Origin: Porphyra umbilicalis
Lineage: Eukaryota; Rhodophyta; Bangiophyceae; Bangiales; Bangiaceae
NCBI GenBank assembly: GCA_002049455.2
Contig: KV918948.1
Coordinates: 87,117 to 151,116 of the forward strand
Reading direction: 5' to 3'
DNA length: 64,000 nt
In this document: in pieces, positions 8,296 through 19,640 of the stretch
Numbering within the stretch: position 1 is the first letter of the stretch
Layout of the letters: each line of letters starts with the position of its first letter
Notes under the pieces: generated by a model
Told to the model about the DNA's origin: nothing
Database searches by the model: none
The model's input: the letters and a program-made list of their open reading frames with translations, nothing else
Program-made: the position numbers and the translations under genes

Positions 8296-10002
8296 ATTTC
8301 TGGTGGAGCAGCAGGGGATTCCGGCCGTTGCCACGCCCGTACTGGGTAGCCGGTTCCCCGATCGTCTGTTGGTTTGTGATTTCAAGGCGACGTGGATCTC
8401 CGCGTCGGTCTGTCGTCGATTACCGCCCGGCCACTACGATGGCGTCGCCGTCCGACATCCCCAAGTCGAACGCGATCGCTAGCGGTATGCCGGCGGGTAC
8501 ATCCGCGGCGACCCCAGCGGTCGCTGCAACAGGGGGATCCGCGGCCGGATCAGGGATTCCCTTCACTCCACCTCGGCCATTGGCGGACCTCGTGGGCGAA
8601 ACGGTTCGTCGGGTCCCGCCGGGGGCCGGTGCCTTCCTCCCTCGACGTCTCGACGAACGGACGGGATTGGTGGATCAGGATCGTGATCCGGCGACGCCTT
8701 TAGCGATGGCCGATCTGGACACGGCGCTGTCGACGTTCCGCGAGTTGTTATTGGCCGACGTTTCTCGGGTCATCGCGGCGAGCCCCGCGGGCTCTGCTCA
8801 AGATGCCCCCCGTCGAGATTCTCCAGTGGACACGCGGAAGAGCCGCAGCAAAGGGAAGTCACGGCGTCTCCGTAGTCCCTCGTCGTCATCGTCGTCTTCA
8901 TCTTCCTCGCCGTCGCCGGCGACAACCGACAACGACGAAGACCACGTGGGGCGCAAGGTGGGGTCCGGCAAGTTGGCGGTCCTCGAATGCCCGGACGATC
9001 GCTTCGCGGGCGTCCTGGACTACCGATCGTACCGCCTACGGAACCGTCACTCGACCTACGGGGCGTCGCAGGCCCGCAAGATGGGACGGACGGCCAAGAA
9101 TATGAAGTTCTCCTTCGGGGGGGCCCCGATGTTCAACGGGAAGGAACCCCTCAAGGTCTTCTCGTGGCTCCGAAAGTTCGTCAAGGCCTGCGATGACAAC
9201 GACGTGTCCGAGGGGATGGGTTTTTACCTAATTCCCAACTTCCTCGCGGGCGACGCTGAGACGCGGTTCACTCGGAACCTACCGGGGTCGGATATCGCGG
9301 GTGGACGGGGCTCGCTTGTATCCTTTCCCGCGGCGCTCAATTGGCTGTTGTCGACCTACGCGGAGCCGCACGCTTTGGGGCTGGCGCAGGACAAGTTTAG
9401 CCGGGCTGCGCTCGTGGACAACGAGGGGGTGGATGCCTTCGCGGCACGTCTACGGAGCCTCGCTGAGCTTTGCGGCAACATCCACTCCGAGGGGACGATG
9501 AAACAGCAGCTGATCCAAGGCCTACCGGAGTATCTACGGACGGACGCCTTGGTGTACAACTCGGCGCAACGAAGCTACCAACAGTTGTCGACCTACGTGG
9601 CGGGGAAGTATCGGGCCGCCAAGGACGTCATGGCGCTGGCCAGCCGGGGGGCACCCGGGGGATCATCGCGGAAGGGACAGACGTCGACGGGGCCCCGAGG
9701 CCTCTCGGTCAACCAACTCCACTCCTCGTGGGAGGAGGATGACACGGCGACGTACGACACGGTCGCGGTGCTGCCGTCGGGTACCCCGGGGTTCCGGACG
9801 GCTGGGGGAGCGCCCTATGTTCGGCGGGAGGCCCCGACGGGTCCCCCGCTGTGCTACATGTGTTGGTCGCGTGGCCACCGAGTCCCTGATTGCAAGATTC
9901 TGACGGACAAACAGCGGGACCTCGTTAAGGCCGCGCGGAGCACCTTCCTTCGACAGAGGAACGCGGGGGCGGGCGCCCCCTCGGATCGCACCTCCGTCGT
10001 GG
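8279..10002 (+). mobile_element. Gypsy copy 2, truncated in gag
   Basis: Bases 8279-10002 repeat window bases 1-1724 with about six substitutions. Identity stops abruptly inside the end of gag (after GCACCTCCGTCGTGG) and unrelated, AT-richer DNA follows, so the copy lacks pol and its own 3' LTR. The arrangement LTR-internal-LTR-internal suggests unequal recombination or a nested/aborted event; an assembly join is also possible. Confidence 0.9.
8301..8321 (+). promoter_or_regulatory. Primer-binding site of gypsy copy 2
   Basis: Identical to the site at 23-43, complementary to the same inferred tRNA 3' end. Confidence 0.7.
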
Positions 10003-10187
10003 TGGGGCGGGAGAGGGAAGCGCCGCCTCAACATGTCCCCCTGATATGGGCGGTCGCGTGTCAGTCATTGATTGGCACAAAATTGGATCAACAAATCTGC
10101 ATCCGCCAAATAGTACTGAAACATATACCCAAAATCAGTGGTAAATGTATTTCGCAGATTATGCCTAAAAACGGACAAACCGGTTAG
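8439..10187 (+). pseudogene. gag: Truncated gag of gypsy copy 2
   Basis: Same protein as copy-1 gag from ATG 8439, with replacements S to A, S to P, H to L, P to R and P to Q, and with the zinc knuckle complete (Cys codon TGC at 9891-9893). Element-derived coding ends near 10002; the frame then runs on about 60 residues into unrelated sequence to a stop at 10185-10187. The frameshift site and pol are missing, so it cannot make Gag-Pol. Confidence 0.85.
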
Positions 10188-10800
10188 CTATCCATTTGCT
10201 TGGGTGTCCTCTTGGATCCACCGTATGACTCTCTTTGTAGCCCCCGTTGGCGACTTCTTGGCGACACAGCTCGCGCCTGTGTCGCCTCGAAGTTACCAAG
10301 AAGTAACCCGAAAAAGCGAGTGGGCAGAACCGCCGACGAAGTACTTTTATCAACAGAGGCAAGGGATATGAATCCCACACCATCGGTCATGCTGGCCTGC
10401 CACTTCCTTCATCGCTATGACGATAGACAGAAAAACTTAGAAGTCGATACAAACATGTCAAACGACAAACAATCACAAGACGAAGAAACATCAACACCTT
10501 AAAGGCGTAAGCCCCCGACATTGGCACCCCGTCCTGCCAGGGTCAGCCGAGCAAGTCACTTAACAGTGAACCCCGCTACTCCTCCTCCTCATCACTACGA
10601 CGCGAGTCGCGACGATAAGTGTGGCGAGAGCCAACGCTGGCGCCGGACTCCTGAGACACACTATGCGCACGCGTATTGCGTGCCGAGGGCGGAACCCCGC
10701 CTGACGGCCCCCCGTCAGCATGGGCGCGACGCCCCAGAACGCTCTGAGCGTTGAAGCGCGTCGGCGCCGCCACCTCCTCCGGCTGAACAGCCTCAAGATG
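10003..10800 (+). other. Non-coding stretch with a strong hairpin
   Basis: Lower GC than its neighbours. No gene recognised. It holds a perfect 10-bp stem with a 7-nt loop at 10260-10286 (GGCGACACAG / CTGTGTCGCC), flanked by a further complementary pair ACTTCTTGG (10253-10261) and CCAAGAAGT (10296-10304). From about 10560 the sequence is again GC-rich and is likely 3' flank of the minus-strand gene that follows. Confidence 0.4.
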
Positions 10801-12569
10801 CTAAGCAAAGCGCTCGTAGTTGGCATCGCCATCGACGGCGCGAGCCACGGCCTGCCCAATGATGGCCATGGCCGACTCGACCCCTCGGCCGTCCACCCGC
10901 TCCACAGCACGGCGCAAGCCAGACACTTGGTCCACCCAGGCATGCGCCACCGCTGACACCGCAGCCCCACGGGGCGCGCGAAGGCGCACGTCGCGCACGC
11001 GCGCCGACCCAAACAAGGCAACCGCCGCGGAGGAAGAGGCACGCGTCGGCCAAGTGGCCTCGATGGCCCGGGGCGGCGATTCTGACCTTAAGCGATCGCG
11101 ACGCGGCGACCGCGAGCGATCGCGGCGTGGCGAACGCGGACGGTGGTAACCACCACAGTCGCCGCTGACTGCATAAGCCCCTCCCGGATGGGTCTGCCGA
11201 CCGCGACACCACACCCCGAGGTGACTCGGAGGAACCTGTGCCACATGAGCAGGCGCGTTCGGGTCAGGTGCCCAGTCGAAATCCACACACGCGTGTCGAA
11301 GGCAAAAGCCGAACTCCTTGGTCTCATCGACCGTCACGCGCACTTGACGCGCCTCGCCGGTCTCCCGGTCCCGACGGACCACATCCTTGAGGACGACCTC
11401 CCAAGGGAACACGTCCATTCGCGGCGCATCTTGCCATGTAAGGCATGTGCCGCCTCGCCGTCAGGCGCCTCACGCAGTTTGGACGTGTCCAGGACGTCGA
11501 AGTGACGAAGTGTCTTCTCGTCCAGACGGACAAAGACCTTGTCCTCTTGAAGGGTGCGAACCCAAGCCGCAATCAGATTGCAGTAGTAATCCGAGTACGC
11601 AATCTGCCAGGCAGAGCTATATTCGTTTCGCAACGAGTCCGCCAGGTATGACACCACCACCGGGGTCGCCACCCAAAGATCGGTCTTGGGCTCCCAGTCA
11701 GGGACTGGCGGAAGCCAACGAGACAAGTCAAATGACTTCGGCGCCCGGAGGAATCCGGCTGACCACTCCGTCGGCAGCAGCCCGCTACCGCGGAAAAACC
11801 GTGTGTCCGCCGCGCGGCGATGGTCGGTCGCGAACATAGGCACCCGAAAGGGATTCGGTAGCTCGCTCATGCGAGGGCTGCGGTCCTCATCGACCGCATC
11901 ATTCTCCTCCGCCGCCACCAGCGTAAGCTGATCCAGGTACACCGCCAATCCGGCATCATGACAGATCGGGACCGCGAGGTCCGTGGCCACCGAGCGCGCG
12001 AGAAAGACGGCCTTAGGCCAGTTCCGCAACAAGCGGCAAAACGAGTTGGCTGCCGCCTCGAAGGTCTCGGTACCCCTCGCGGGAAACAACAAGGCGTTGG
12101 TGTATACCAAACGGTGGAAGGGGTGCAAGGGCACCTGGTACCGGATGACTTCGTTGCAAAACGACATGACCTCGTATATACGGCGCTGTGGTCTCTGATT
12201 CCCAAAGAACGGGTCCCCATGGACCTCGGCCACGCGGTCACCCGCATGGGTGGGCGCGCCGTGTTCGGCCAACACGTCGACGAAGCCCGGCAGGGCCTCG
12301 TTGCGCCCGTGAAGACGCCGAGTATCCGCGCGAGCGCGGTTGCGAATGCAAATTTCATACAGACCATGGTCAGCAATGACCGGGACCCCGTCAACCACCT
12401 CGGTTGGGCCCACATGGGCATAGAATATGCCGCTAGGCCTAAACTGACGAAGCACCTTCGGGTCGGTGGACCGTTTGACATCGGGTCCGTCACCCCCCGC
12501 GGCATGAGGCACGGGCGCCTCGCCGTTGGCGTGGCCGCCGTCAACCGCCATCGCGGCCTGGTCAGCCAT
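10801..12569 (-). CDS. Unrecognised protein, broken by one frameshift
   Basis: Starts at ATG 12569 (MADQAAMAVDGGHANG). About 375 residues of ordinary composition follow, including RQFRPSGIFYAHVGP and SYLADSLRNEYSSAWQIAYS. Near 11430-11460 the sensible reading moves back one base: the second segment (LTWQDAPRMDVFPWEVVLKD onward) runs to TAG at 10801. Its C-terminal part has an RS-like basic run (RPRSPRRDRSRSPRRDR). No slippery heptamer is seen at the switch, so an indel, an error or a missed intron is more likely than programmed shifting. Globular N-terminus plus basic tail recalls a retroelement ORF1, but I see no polymerase nearby. Function unknown. Confidence 0.5.
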
Positions 12570-14062
12570 GCTGGTACTTGGGTGCGAAACGTTCCTCCTC
12601 CCGTACGTAGCCGCAAGGCAAATCGTCCGCGCCGCCGGCGGTTACCGCCGCGCCGCCAGGCAACCCGCACGCGCCGCAAGGCAAAACACCCGCGTCACCG
12701 GCCTTGCCGCCCTTGCCGCTGCTGCGCTTAGCAGCCGGGCTGGCCACCAACGCCAACGGGCTCGTCGCCCTCGCCGCCGGCCTTGCCAGCCTTGCCGCCC
12801 TTGCGCGCGGCAGCCGGGCTTGCCGCCCTTGCGCACCGCCACCGGCCTTGCCGCCCTTGCCGACTTGCCGCCCTTTCGCCCTGCCGCCGGGCGCGCCGCC
12901 CCCCCCCCCCCCAACGCAAACCCACACTCACCGGGTCCGTATCCTCGCGGTTTGCCACCTCGCGGTAGAGCACCCCCACTCAAGCAATGCCGTTGGGCCT
13001 CAACCTGTGCACGAGCCCGAAGACACGGGATGGCTCCGTGCCGACCAACCCGGATCGGAGTCCGGGCTTTCGCCTCGTCGCCGGGGTAGTCAAACCCCGA
13101 CGAGGTAGGCGCCACCCGGCTACGACGACGGCCACCCAGCACGCGCTGCACAACGCACACGACACGGTGGTAACAGGTCTCAGGGCACATACCCCCCCCC
13201 CCCCGCTCTCGGCAACACGGACCCGCGTCCCGGCTTTCGCCTTGTCGCCGGGGTAGTCAAACCCCAACGAAGTAGGCGCCACTCGGCACCGACGACGGTC
13301 ACCCCAGCACGTGCTGCACGACGCACCCGCCCACCGACGGGTCTTAACCCCGACGCTCGTCACCCGGCACCCGGCCGCCTGGCCCCCACCCCGACGCATA
13401 ACTGCCTGCGCGGGCGCGCGTACGCGTAAGCATCGATCTGACCAGCAGCGCAAGCTGCGCGCCACACACGCACGCGCGGGCGGGGCCGGACGGTCGCGAC
13501 CGGCGACGGCGAACCGCTACCTCCCCCCAATCGGGACTGGGCGGCGCGCCCCCCACGACTCCCGCCGCCTGGGCGGTTACGCCCGCGCGGGCCCGTAAGA
13601 GGCCGCGATCGCCCAATCGGGCTTCACCATCCTCGGATCTCACCGGGACGGTTCGAATCTCGCGTTGGAGGTATGTAGCATATCTCTGCTCCCAATTGAG
13701 AATTGGCCACACGTAGCCTCCTTGATGGGCCAAAGCCCATGTATTGTGGGAATTGGCCTGTGGCACGCCCTTTGGGGGGATACTTCCGCATTGTTCACTT
13801 TTTATTGTTTGTTTGCTTGCCTGTCTTATCTGGCTGCCGGCACTCATTACGATCGCTTGTGATCGGACGGTCGATCGACCAGTGCCCCCGTTTATATTAT
13901 ATCACCATGGGTCCGGGGTCGCCGTCGTGGGCACCACCCGGCTCCCCATCGGATGCCCTCCAACAAAAGGTCTTTCTTCCTCGCCGCGACGGCGATAGAA
14001 CTCGCTTTATTGCTTGGCTACGGTCGGTCTCAGTACACTGGTAATTGCACCAACGTCATTGA
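12570..14062 (+). other. Low-complexity and repeat-bearing intergenic DNA
   Basis: 12640-12900 is a degenerate minisatellite of short units like CTTGCCGCC. 13040-13330 holds a duplicated block (see repeat). 13600-14060 is AT-richer with no gene seen; a GGTTCGAATC word at 13652 is not part of a tRNA fold. ORFs here are low complexity and not called. Confidence 0.5.
13040..13330 (+). repeat. Direct duplication, period 168 bp
   Basis: The block with GGCTTTCGCC, GTCGCCGGGGTAGTCAAACC and GTAGGCGCCAC is present near 13060-13160 and again near 13230-13330, offset 168 bp, about 85-90 percent alike by eye. Confidence 0.75.
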
Positions 14063-15043
14063 TACCGCAATTTCCAACGGCACCCGGGTGGCGTCAAGGC
14101 CGCCAAAGCGGCGCGCCTCGAGGACATGCGGTATGAGAAGCAGGTACTGGCGAGCACGGACGCGCTGGCCAAGCTGCCCCCAGCGCAACACGAGCGCACC
14201 GCCCTTTGCTGTTTCGAGTCGTTATCGATGCGAAACACGCTCAAGGTGGCACGCTACCGCCAAGCTGTCGTCAACAAGATGCTGCAGAGCGCTGGTGTAT
14301 CAGTGGGGTCGACTAGTGGTGCGCGGGGGGCTGCGGGTGTGGACAAGTCTGTGGACGGGCTGAACGGCGGCGTGGTCGGCCTCGCTGTGCGACACTCGTT
14401 GCTCACGGTGCCGCCAGATGCCAGCCCTGCCGCCGGAGCACCGGCGCTGCCGGCGCGTGGAGTCCCGGCGGCGCCCAAAACAGCTGCCGCAGCAGCCGTG
14501 TCTGCACTGGCGGCGCGGGCGGTGACTGGCGCGGCGGAGCGTCCAGGACAACGCGCATCTGTGACTGGCCGCAAAGCACAGGCCTCGAAGGAGCAGGCAG
14601 CGAAGGCTGTCCTCGTCCGCAAGCTGCGGACCACGCGCGATCTTGCCGACAGCAACGAGGGCAGCACCACCGACAGCACTGAGGCCGGTAGAGACTGTAC
14701 TGTGTATTGCGGGTGCGAATCCATTTTGGTTGATAGTCGCAGCAATGGGTTTTTTTTCCCCACTCGGCAGGGTTTTTTTTCCCACCCACTTTGCAGTCCT
14801 CGTCCCCTTCACCAGTTCTCCACTCTCTTGTCCGGCGTGGTGGAAGCTTGTGTATCAGCTCCACCAGGGAACACACAAAACAGGCGCCGCCTGCGTCTGC
14901 AGCAAAGGGCAAGGCGACACAATCGCACCACTCTTCGCCATCAGACAATACCACCCCCTATCACTACCAGGGGCTTCGGAATAATGATTCGGATAAAGCA
15001 CCGTTCTGAGAGCAGCAGCTTCCTGCCCGCAGCAACATCTTAA
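14063..15043 (+). pseudogene. Trihelix/NAM-associated-like partner protein, remnant
   Basis: The frame opens after TGA at 14060. It begins HPGGVKAAKAARLEDMRYEK and continues with a helical stretch ending SMRNTLKVARYRQAVVNKML. This resembles the C-terminal NAM-associated domain (PF14303) of the Myb/trihelix proteins that partner PIF/Harbinger transposases. The DNA-binding N-terminal half is missing, there is no early ATG (first ATG 14126), and after about 14720 the frame drifts through non-coding sequence to a stop at 15041-15043. Convergent with the transposase 1 kb away, which supports the pairing. Identity rests on pattern only. Confidence 0.4.
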
Positions 15044-15119
15044 GTTCATCAATCTCATCACCCGGAGACTGAGCATAAGGTGAGCTTTCCAGCAGTGTCT
15101 TCTGTTTTGCTCTCACATT

Positions 15120-15250
15120 GGATGGCGAGATGATTCCAACGGATATATCCGGATATATCTGGATATATCCCAGATTCGGCTGAAAATCCCGGATTCTGAA
15201 AGGCCCTGATCACTACTAACTGTTCGTCCTCCCTACCCGGCAGACTTCAC
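15120..15250. repeat. GGATATATCC-type short tandem repeat
   Basis: 15137-15172 contains three near-identical units GGATATATCCGGATATATC, each self-complementary. Flanked by TGAAAATCCCGGATTCTG. Confidence 0.5.
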
Positions 15251-15369
15251 CCCCCAGCACCCATCCCCCACACCCCCACCCAAACAAAAAACAGCTCCCC
15301 TCTCGCACGCGCGGGGAGAACAGGGAGAGAAAGCCGGGGGCAGTGCCGGCCGGGCATGGGGGGAGGCCA

Positions 15370-15790
15370 CAGGAGGAGCCAGCGCGCGGGGTGGCGGGCG
15401 CCCGCCCACAGCGCGCGCAAAGCGAGCAGGCGCACCGCCAGGGAGCGCGCGCGAGTGAATCTGGACTCCGCTCTGCGAGGGAGCACGCGCGTGCGGCAGG
15501 GGGCGGCGGACCAGGAGAGAGCACGCTTGTTCGGCGTATGGCGGAGCGCCGCGAGGGAGCGCGCGCGCGCGGAACAGGGCGGCGCACCGCGAGGGAGCAC
15601 GCGCGCAGGCCAGTGCGGCGGGCCAGGAGGGAGAACTGGCATGCGGCACGGGTCGCGTACAGGGAGGAAGCACGCGCGCGCGGCAGACGGCGGCGAACAG
15701 GACGGGAGCACGCGCGAACGGCAGAGGGCGGCACGCCGCGACGGAGCGCCCGGGCGCGGCGTTGCGCCGGTGCTGGCGAGGCCGCCTCTG
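15370..15790. repeat. GC-rich degenerate minisatellite
   Basis: Units of roughly 50-60 bp recur with words like GAGGGAGCACGCGCG and CGGCGGGCCAGG. All frames stay open across it on both strands, so the apparent long ORFs are not called. Confidence 0.55.
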
Positions 15791-16125
15791 ACCGGCGGTT
15801 GTCTCCCCGTATCGCGCATGGCGCGATGCGTGCGACGGGCCTGCTGCTGGTGGCCACGCGGCGGGAGACGAGGCGACGACGCGGCGTCGACACTGTGGAC
15901 GCGGCGGCTTGGCCGCCGCGCGGGCGGCAAGGGCGACGGGGTGTCCCCACAGGCCCCGGCCAAAGCTGAGCTCCAGCCGCGCGCTTGGCCGGTCATGCCG
16001 GTTCTGACAGTGGCGCTATCGACTTTGGTCCTCTGGTTCACGTTCAATAGACAACAAAATAAAGGAAAAAAAAAAAACCTGCCCAACGGGGGAAAAAAAA
16101 CTATTGTATGTCATCTGCTGTCGCT

Positions 16126-17661
16126 CTACAAAAGGTAAGGGGCCAATAAGTCACCGCGGTCGTTCCACATATGTGCGGTGAGGTCAACACGAAGTTGCTT
16201 GTGCTCAGCAACATTGCGAGTCTCGGCCCAGGCGTCAAAGACGGCGGGCATGCCGCCCGCTGGCGGCTGCTCGACAGGGTTGATGAGGAGGGGCGCGTTG
16301 GCGCCGGCGTGTGCGCCGCCAGGTGCAGCTCCCCCGGCGGCAGCGCCCGCCCTGACGTCCGCCCCACCACCATTTCCACTGCCGCCACCGCCAGCTGGCC
16401 CACCATCAGGTCCGCTGCCGTCCTCACTCCCAGATCCCTCGACGTCACCATCCACGGCATCAGGACCCCTCCCCCCGTTAGGTCCCTCTGCGCGTCTGCG
16501 GCGGCTCAAAAAGCCCTCGCGGCGGCTCTTAACACAAATGTTGTGCAGTATACAGATCGCCATAAAGGTTAAGACCAGCATCTTGACCGACCGATAGCGC
16601 CCAGGGTGGAGCGCGGTAGGGAGGCGTTGTGTCAGGACACCAAACAGGCGCTCCACGTCCTTGCGGACCGCCTCCTGCAGGCAGATAAAGACCTTTTGCT
16701 CCTCAGTGGAGGGCATGGGGTGCAGGGACATGAGAAAGGCATATCGCGGGTAAATGCCATCCACCAGGTAGTACGGCGGCGTGCGACTTGTCCCGTTCAG
16801 CGTGTAGGACTGGTTGCGAGGCGGCCACCCGCCTGCCGTCACGTCGAGGTAGAGGGGGGACTGGTGCATCACGTTGAGGTGGTTGAGGCTCCCTGGTGCG
16901 CCAACAAACAGGTGCCAAATCCACAGGTCCTCGTCGCACACAGCCTCCATAATGATTCCGCGCGAGCCCTTTCGGATCTGATAGCTACCCGCCGTATCTC
17001 TGGGACACTGGTACCACGCCCAGTGCCTGCAATCAAGCGAGCCCATGCACCCGGGGAAGCCACGCTCCGCGTTCCGGTCCAGGATGGTCTTCAGTTCCGC
17101 GTTGTTGGGCCGCCGCAAGCAGGTAGACTCCCATTTAGACACGATGCATACCACCAAACACTTGACCGAAAGGAGGATGGTTGAACGGGGAAGCCGCACG
17201 TACTCGTCGGCGCGGTCTGCCGCCTCCCCATACGCGAGCACACGGAAGGCAGCAATCACCTTTTGCAGAGGGTGCGCCTGCGGGCGGCCCGTAGCCTTGA
17301 TCTGCCGCCGGAAGAAGGGGGTGTCCTTGACCTCCGAATATACACGCCGGAACACAGCACGTGGAACGAGGAAACGCGTCTCAAAGTCGTGCTCATTGTA
17401 GACAGGGTCCTGCCCATAGACACCAAAGTAATCTCGCACAATGTTGTTCAGCCCGGCATCAAAGTCCCGCTGCTTGTTAGTCCGACGTCCAGGAAGGGAG
17501 CCACGGTACCGGCCACGTCGGCTGATACGCCACGCACTCACACGAATCCGCAGCGCCCTTACCGCCGCCACAAGCGCCTGCCCAGCGGCGCAAATGACCG
17601 CGCCGTCGTCCTCAGAGAGTAGCACGGCAATCGGGCACGGCTCGTCTTCGTAGGACTTCAT
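16126..17661 (-). CDS. PIF/Harbinger-type DDE transposase
   Basis: Cut-and-paste transposase of 511 residues, from the first ATG at 17661 (MKSYEDEPCP) to TAG at 16126. The open frame extends 30 codons further upstream but without ATG. It belongs to the plant transposon protein/Harbinger family (PF04827-like). Catalytic residues seen: Asp210 in MGSLDCRHWAW, Asp301 in YYLVDGIYP, Glu337 in RKDVERLFGVL; the family's closing helix AICILHNICV is at 368-377. The C-terminus has a Gly/Ala-rich low-complexity insert. The frame is intact with no missing key residue. A broken partner-protein gene lies convergently to the left. Confidence 0.92.
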   Translation of the reverse strand: MKSYEDEPCPIAVLLSEDDGAVICAAGQALVAAVRALRIRVSAWRISRRGRYRGSLPGRRTNKQRDFDAGLNNIVRDYFGVYGQDPVYNEHDFETRFLVPRAVFRRVYSEVKDTPFFRRQIKATGRPQAHPLQKVIAAFRVLAYGEAADRADEYVRLPRSTILLSVKCLVVCIVSKWESTCLRRPNNAELKTILDRNAERGFPGCMGSLDCRHWAWYQCPRDTAGSYQIRKGSRGIIMEAVCDEDLWIWHLFVGAPGSLNHLNVMHQSPLYLDVTAGGWPPRNQSYTLNGTSRTPPYYLVDGIYPRYAFLMSLHPMPSTEEQKVFICLQEAVRKDVERLFGVLTQRLPTALHPGRYRSVKMLVLTFMAICILHNICVKSRREGFLSRRRRAEGPNGGRGPDAVDGDVEGSGSEDGSGPDGGPAGGGGSGNGGGADVRAGAAAGGAAPGGAHAGANAPLLINPVEQPPAGGMPAVFDAWAETRNVAEHKQLRVDLTAHMWNDRGDLLAPYLL

Positions 17662-19069
17662 GCTCCCGGGCAAACGCGCCAAACAGCGTGTGGCGAGAGC
17701 ATCGGGGCGACGTCGAAGGTGCTGGCCACGCGCGGACGCCGGTGGCGGCAAGCGTCGCGGTGAGTGGCCGCAAAAGATGATGGTTGTTGCAGCCGCGGGG
17801 AGCTAGACGTGGTGCGGTAGAAATAAAAATGAGAGTGCAGGTGGGTGGAACGTGCAGGAGAGGAGATGGTGCGCGAGTCGTGCTTCTCAAACCGGGGGCG
17901 GTGACAGGGGAAACGGACGAGGCCAAGAGATCATGCAGGAAGAGGGCGACGGACGGGAGCGGGGACGCGGGTGATGATGCGGGCCGCTCGTGTCGAAACC
18001 GTGGGCGTGACGTCGACGGGTCCGGTGCGTGGCGCGCCGCGGCACGCCGGGCAACCGAACCGACCCCCCTTCCCCCGCACAAAAGCCTCCATGCGCGACG
18101 ATGGTCCACTGGTGCCCCCAGAAACGCAGCGTGGGGGACCCACCTTGGGCCTCGACCCCGCCGACCCCCCCGATCCCTTTCTAAACACGCTGTGGGCGGT
18201 GTCGGACCACCACCCACCCCAATAACGCAGCGTGAGAGTGGCCTGAGCGCCCTGAACGAGCGTGCAGACCGCCGCCACCCACTCTGAGGGCTCTAGGGCG
18301 GTGGTGGACCGGCTGCGACCTGCAAAACGCAGCACGGCGGCGGGCCAGTCCCACGTAGCGCGCCGAATGATCCCCCACCCCGCCCTCCCCAGACGCTCTG
18401 TGCATGGTCCTGGACCACGAGCCTGCTTGAAACAGCCGCTGGCACCCGCTTCAGGCGCCCCGATCTGGCCGGCCGACCACCCTCCCCCTCTCCTAACGCT
18501 CTTTGACAGTGGCGGGCTCGCCCGCTCAGCCGATCACCCGCCCAGTCGCAACCCGCGTGGCGCACAAGGACCCTCTCGATGATTTCATCACGTGACACCA
18601 AAACTCTGCTCTGTTGACCAGTCCCAGTGGACGATAAATGTTGGTCGGCTCTCGCGTGCCGAGGTCCACGCCATTGCCATTGATTGCAGATCTTTGCTAT
18701 AAAGTTCCGAAAGTGGTCAGGGGCGTGCCCGAACACGGTTTGCTCTAATCCGATACAAATTGATATATATGTGGATTCGATCGGTGAATGAGAACACGGA
18801 CAGCGTTGGGGCCGACTACGGACCTACCCCATTTTGCCTCGCGATTAGGGTAGGTCCGCCACCCGCCCCATTTCTGTGCTTCGGAGTTGATTCGTACTTG
18901 CAGGATTCCGTCAGGAGCAGGGGAGACCAGATTGGGGTCGATCACATTGACAGAGAAGCCGACTGGCCCCATATTCTTAATCAACAGACACGTTTCTGCA
19001 ACGTGGCGCTACGTGTAACGAATATGAGATGGGGCCGGCGTTGCTGGGATTGCTCTAACTACGGAAAGG
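17662..19069 (+). other. Intergenic DNA right of the transposase
   Basis: No gene recognised. Between about 18120 and 18540 a loose 100-bp period is visible (AACGCAGC at 18124, 18229, 18327). A perfect 10-bp inverted pair GGACCTACCC / GGGTAGGTCC lies at 18820-18857. The right terminal repeat of the Harbinger element was not identified. Confidence 0.4.
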
Positions 19070-19640
19070 GGTTGGGTGGGGCGGGTGGGGTGGGGTGGGG
19101 TGGGGTGGTGATTGGTGGGGTAGCACGGGTGGAGTGGCGCGGGGTGCGGTTGGGTGGCGCCGGCGCGGTGAGGTGGCGCGGGTGGCGTGGGTGGGGTGGG
19201 GTGTGGTGGGGTGCGGTGGGTGAGGTGGGGTGTGGTGGGGTGCTTCGTGTGCGGTGGCGCGGGGTGGGGTGGGACTGGGGTGGGGTGGCGCGGGGTGGGG
19301 CGGCGCGGGGCGGGGTGGCGCAGGGTGGGGTTGCGCGGGTGCGGTGGCGCGGGGTGGGGTGTCGCATTTGGGGTGGCGCGGGGTTCGGTGGTGAGAGTGG
19401 GGAGGCGTGGGGTGGCGTTGGGTGGCGCCGGAGCGGTGTGGTGGCGCGGGTGGCGCTGGTGGGGTTGGGTGTGGTGAGGTGCGGCGAGTGAGCTGGGGTG
19501 TGGTGGGGTGGCGCGGGTGTGGTGGCGCGGGGTGGGATGGCGTGGCGCGGGTGGCGTTGAGTGGCGCGGGTGGCGTGGGGTGGCGCAGGTGGCACGAGTG
19601 GGGTGCGGTGTGGATGGGTGGGGCGCGTGGGGTGGGCTGA
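19070..19640 (+). repeat. GGGGTGGCGCGG minisatellite
   Basis: About 570 bp built almost only of GGGGTGG, GGCGCGGGTGG and close variants on the plus strand, strongly G-biased and with many GGGG tracts able to form G-quadruplexes. Long frames through it on both strands are artefacts of composition. Confidence 0.85.

Larger units (their letters stand above)
14747..16102. repeat. Inverted repeat arms between the two Harbinger genes
   Basis: 14747-14783 (GGGTTTTTTTTCCCC, ACTCGGCAGG, then T8CCC) is matched in inverse by 16064-16102, whose complement reads AGTTTTTTTTCCCCC, GTTGGGCAGG, then T12CC. Each arm lies just 3' of one of the two convergent genes. They may be ends of a 1.36-kb insertion or subterminal repeats of the Harbinger element. 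Confidence 0.55.

Noticed and set aside
13640-13670. GGTTCGAATC resembling a tRNA T-loop
   Set aside because: Flanking bases do not pair as a T-stem and no acceptor or anticodon arm is present.
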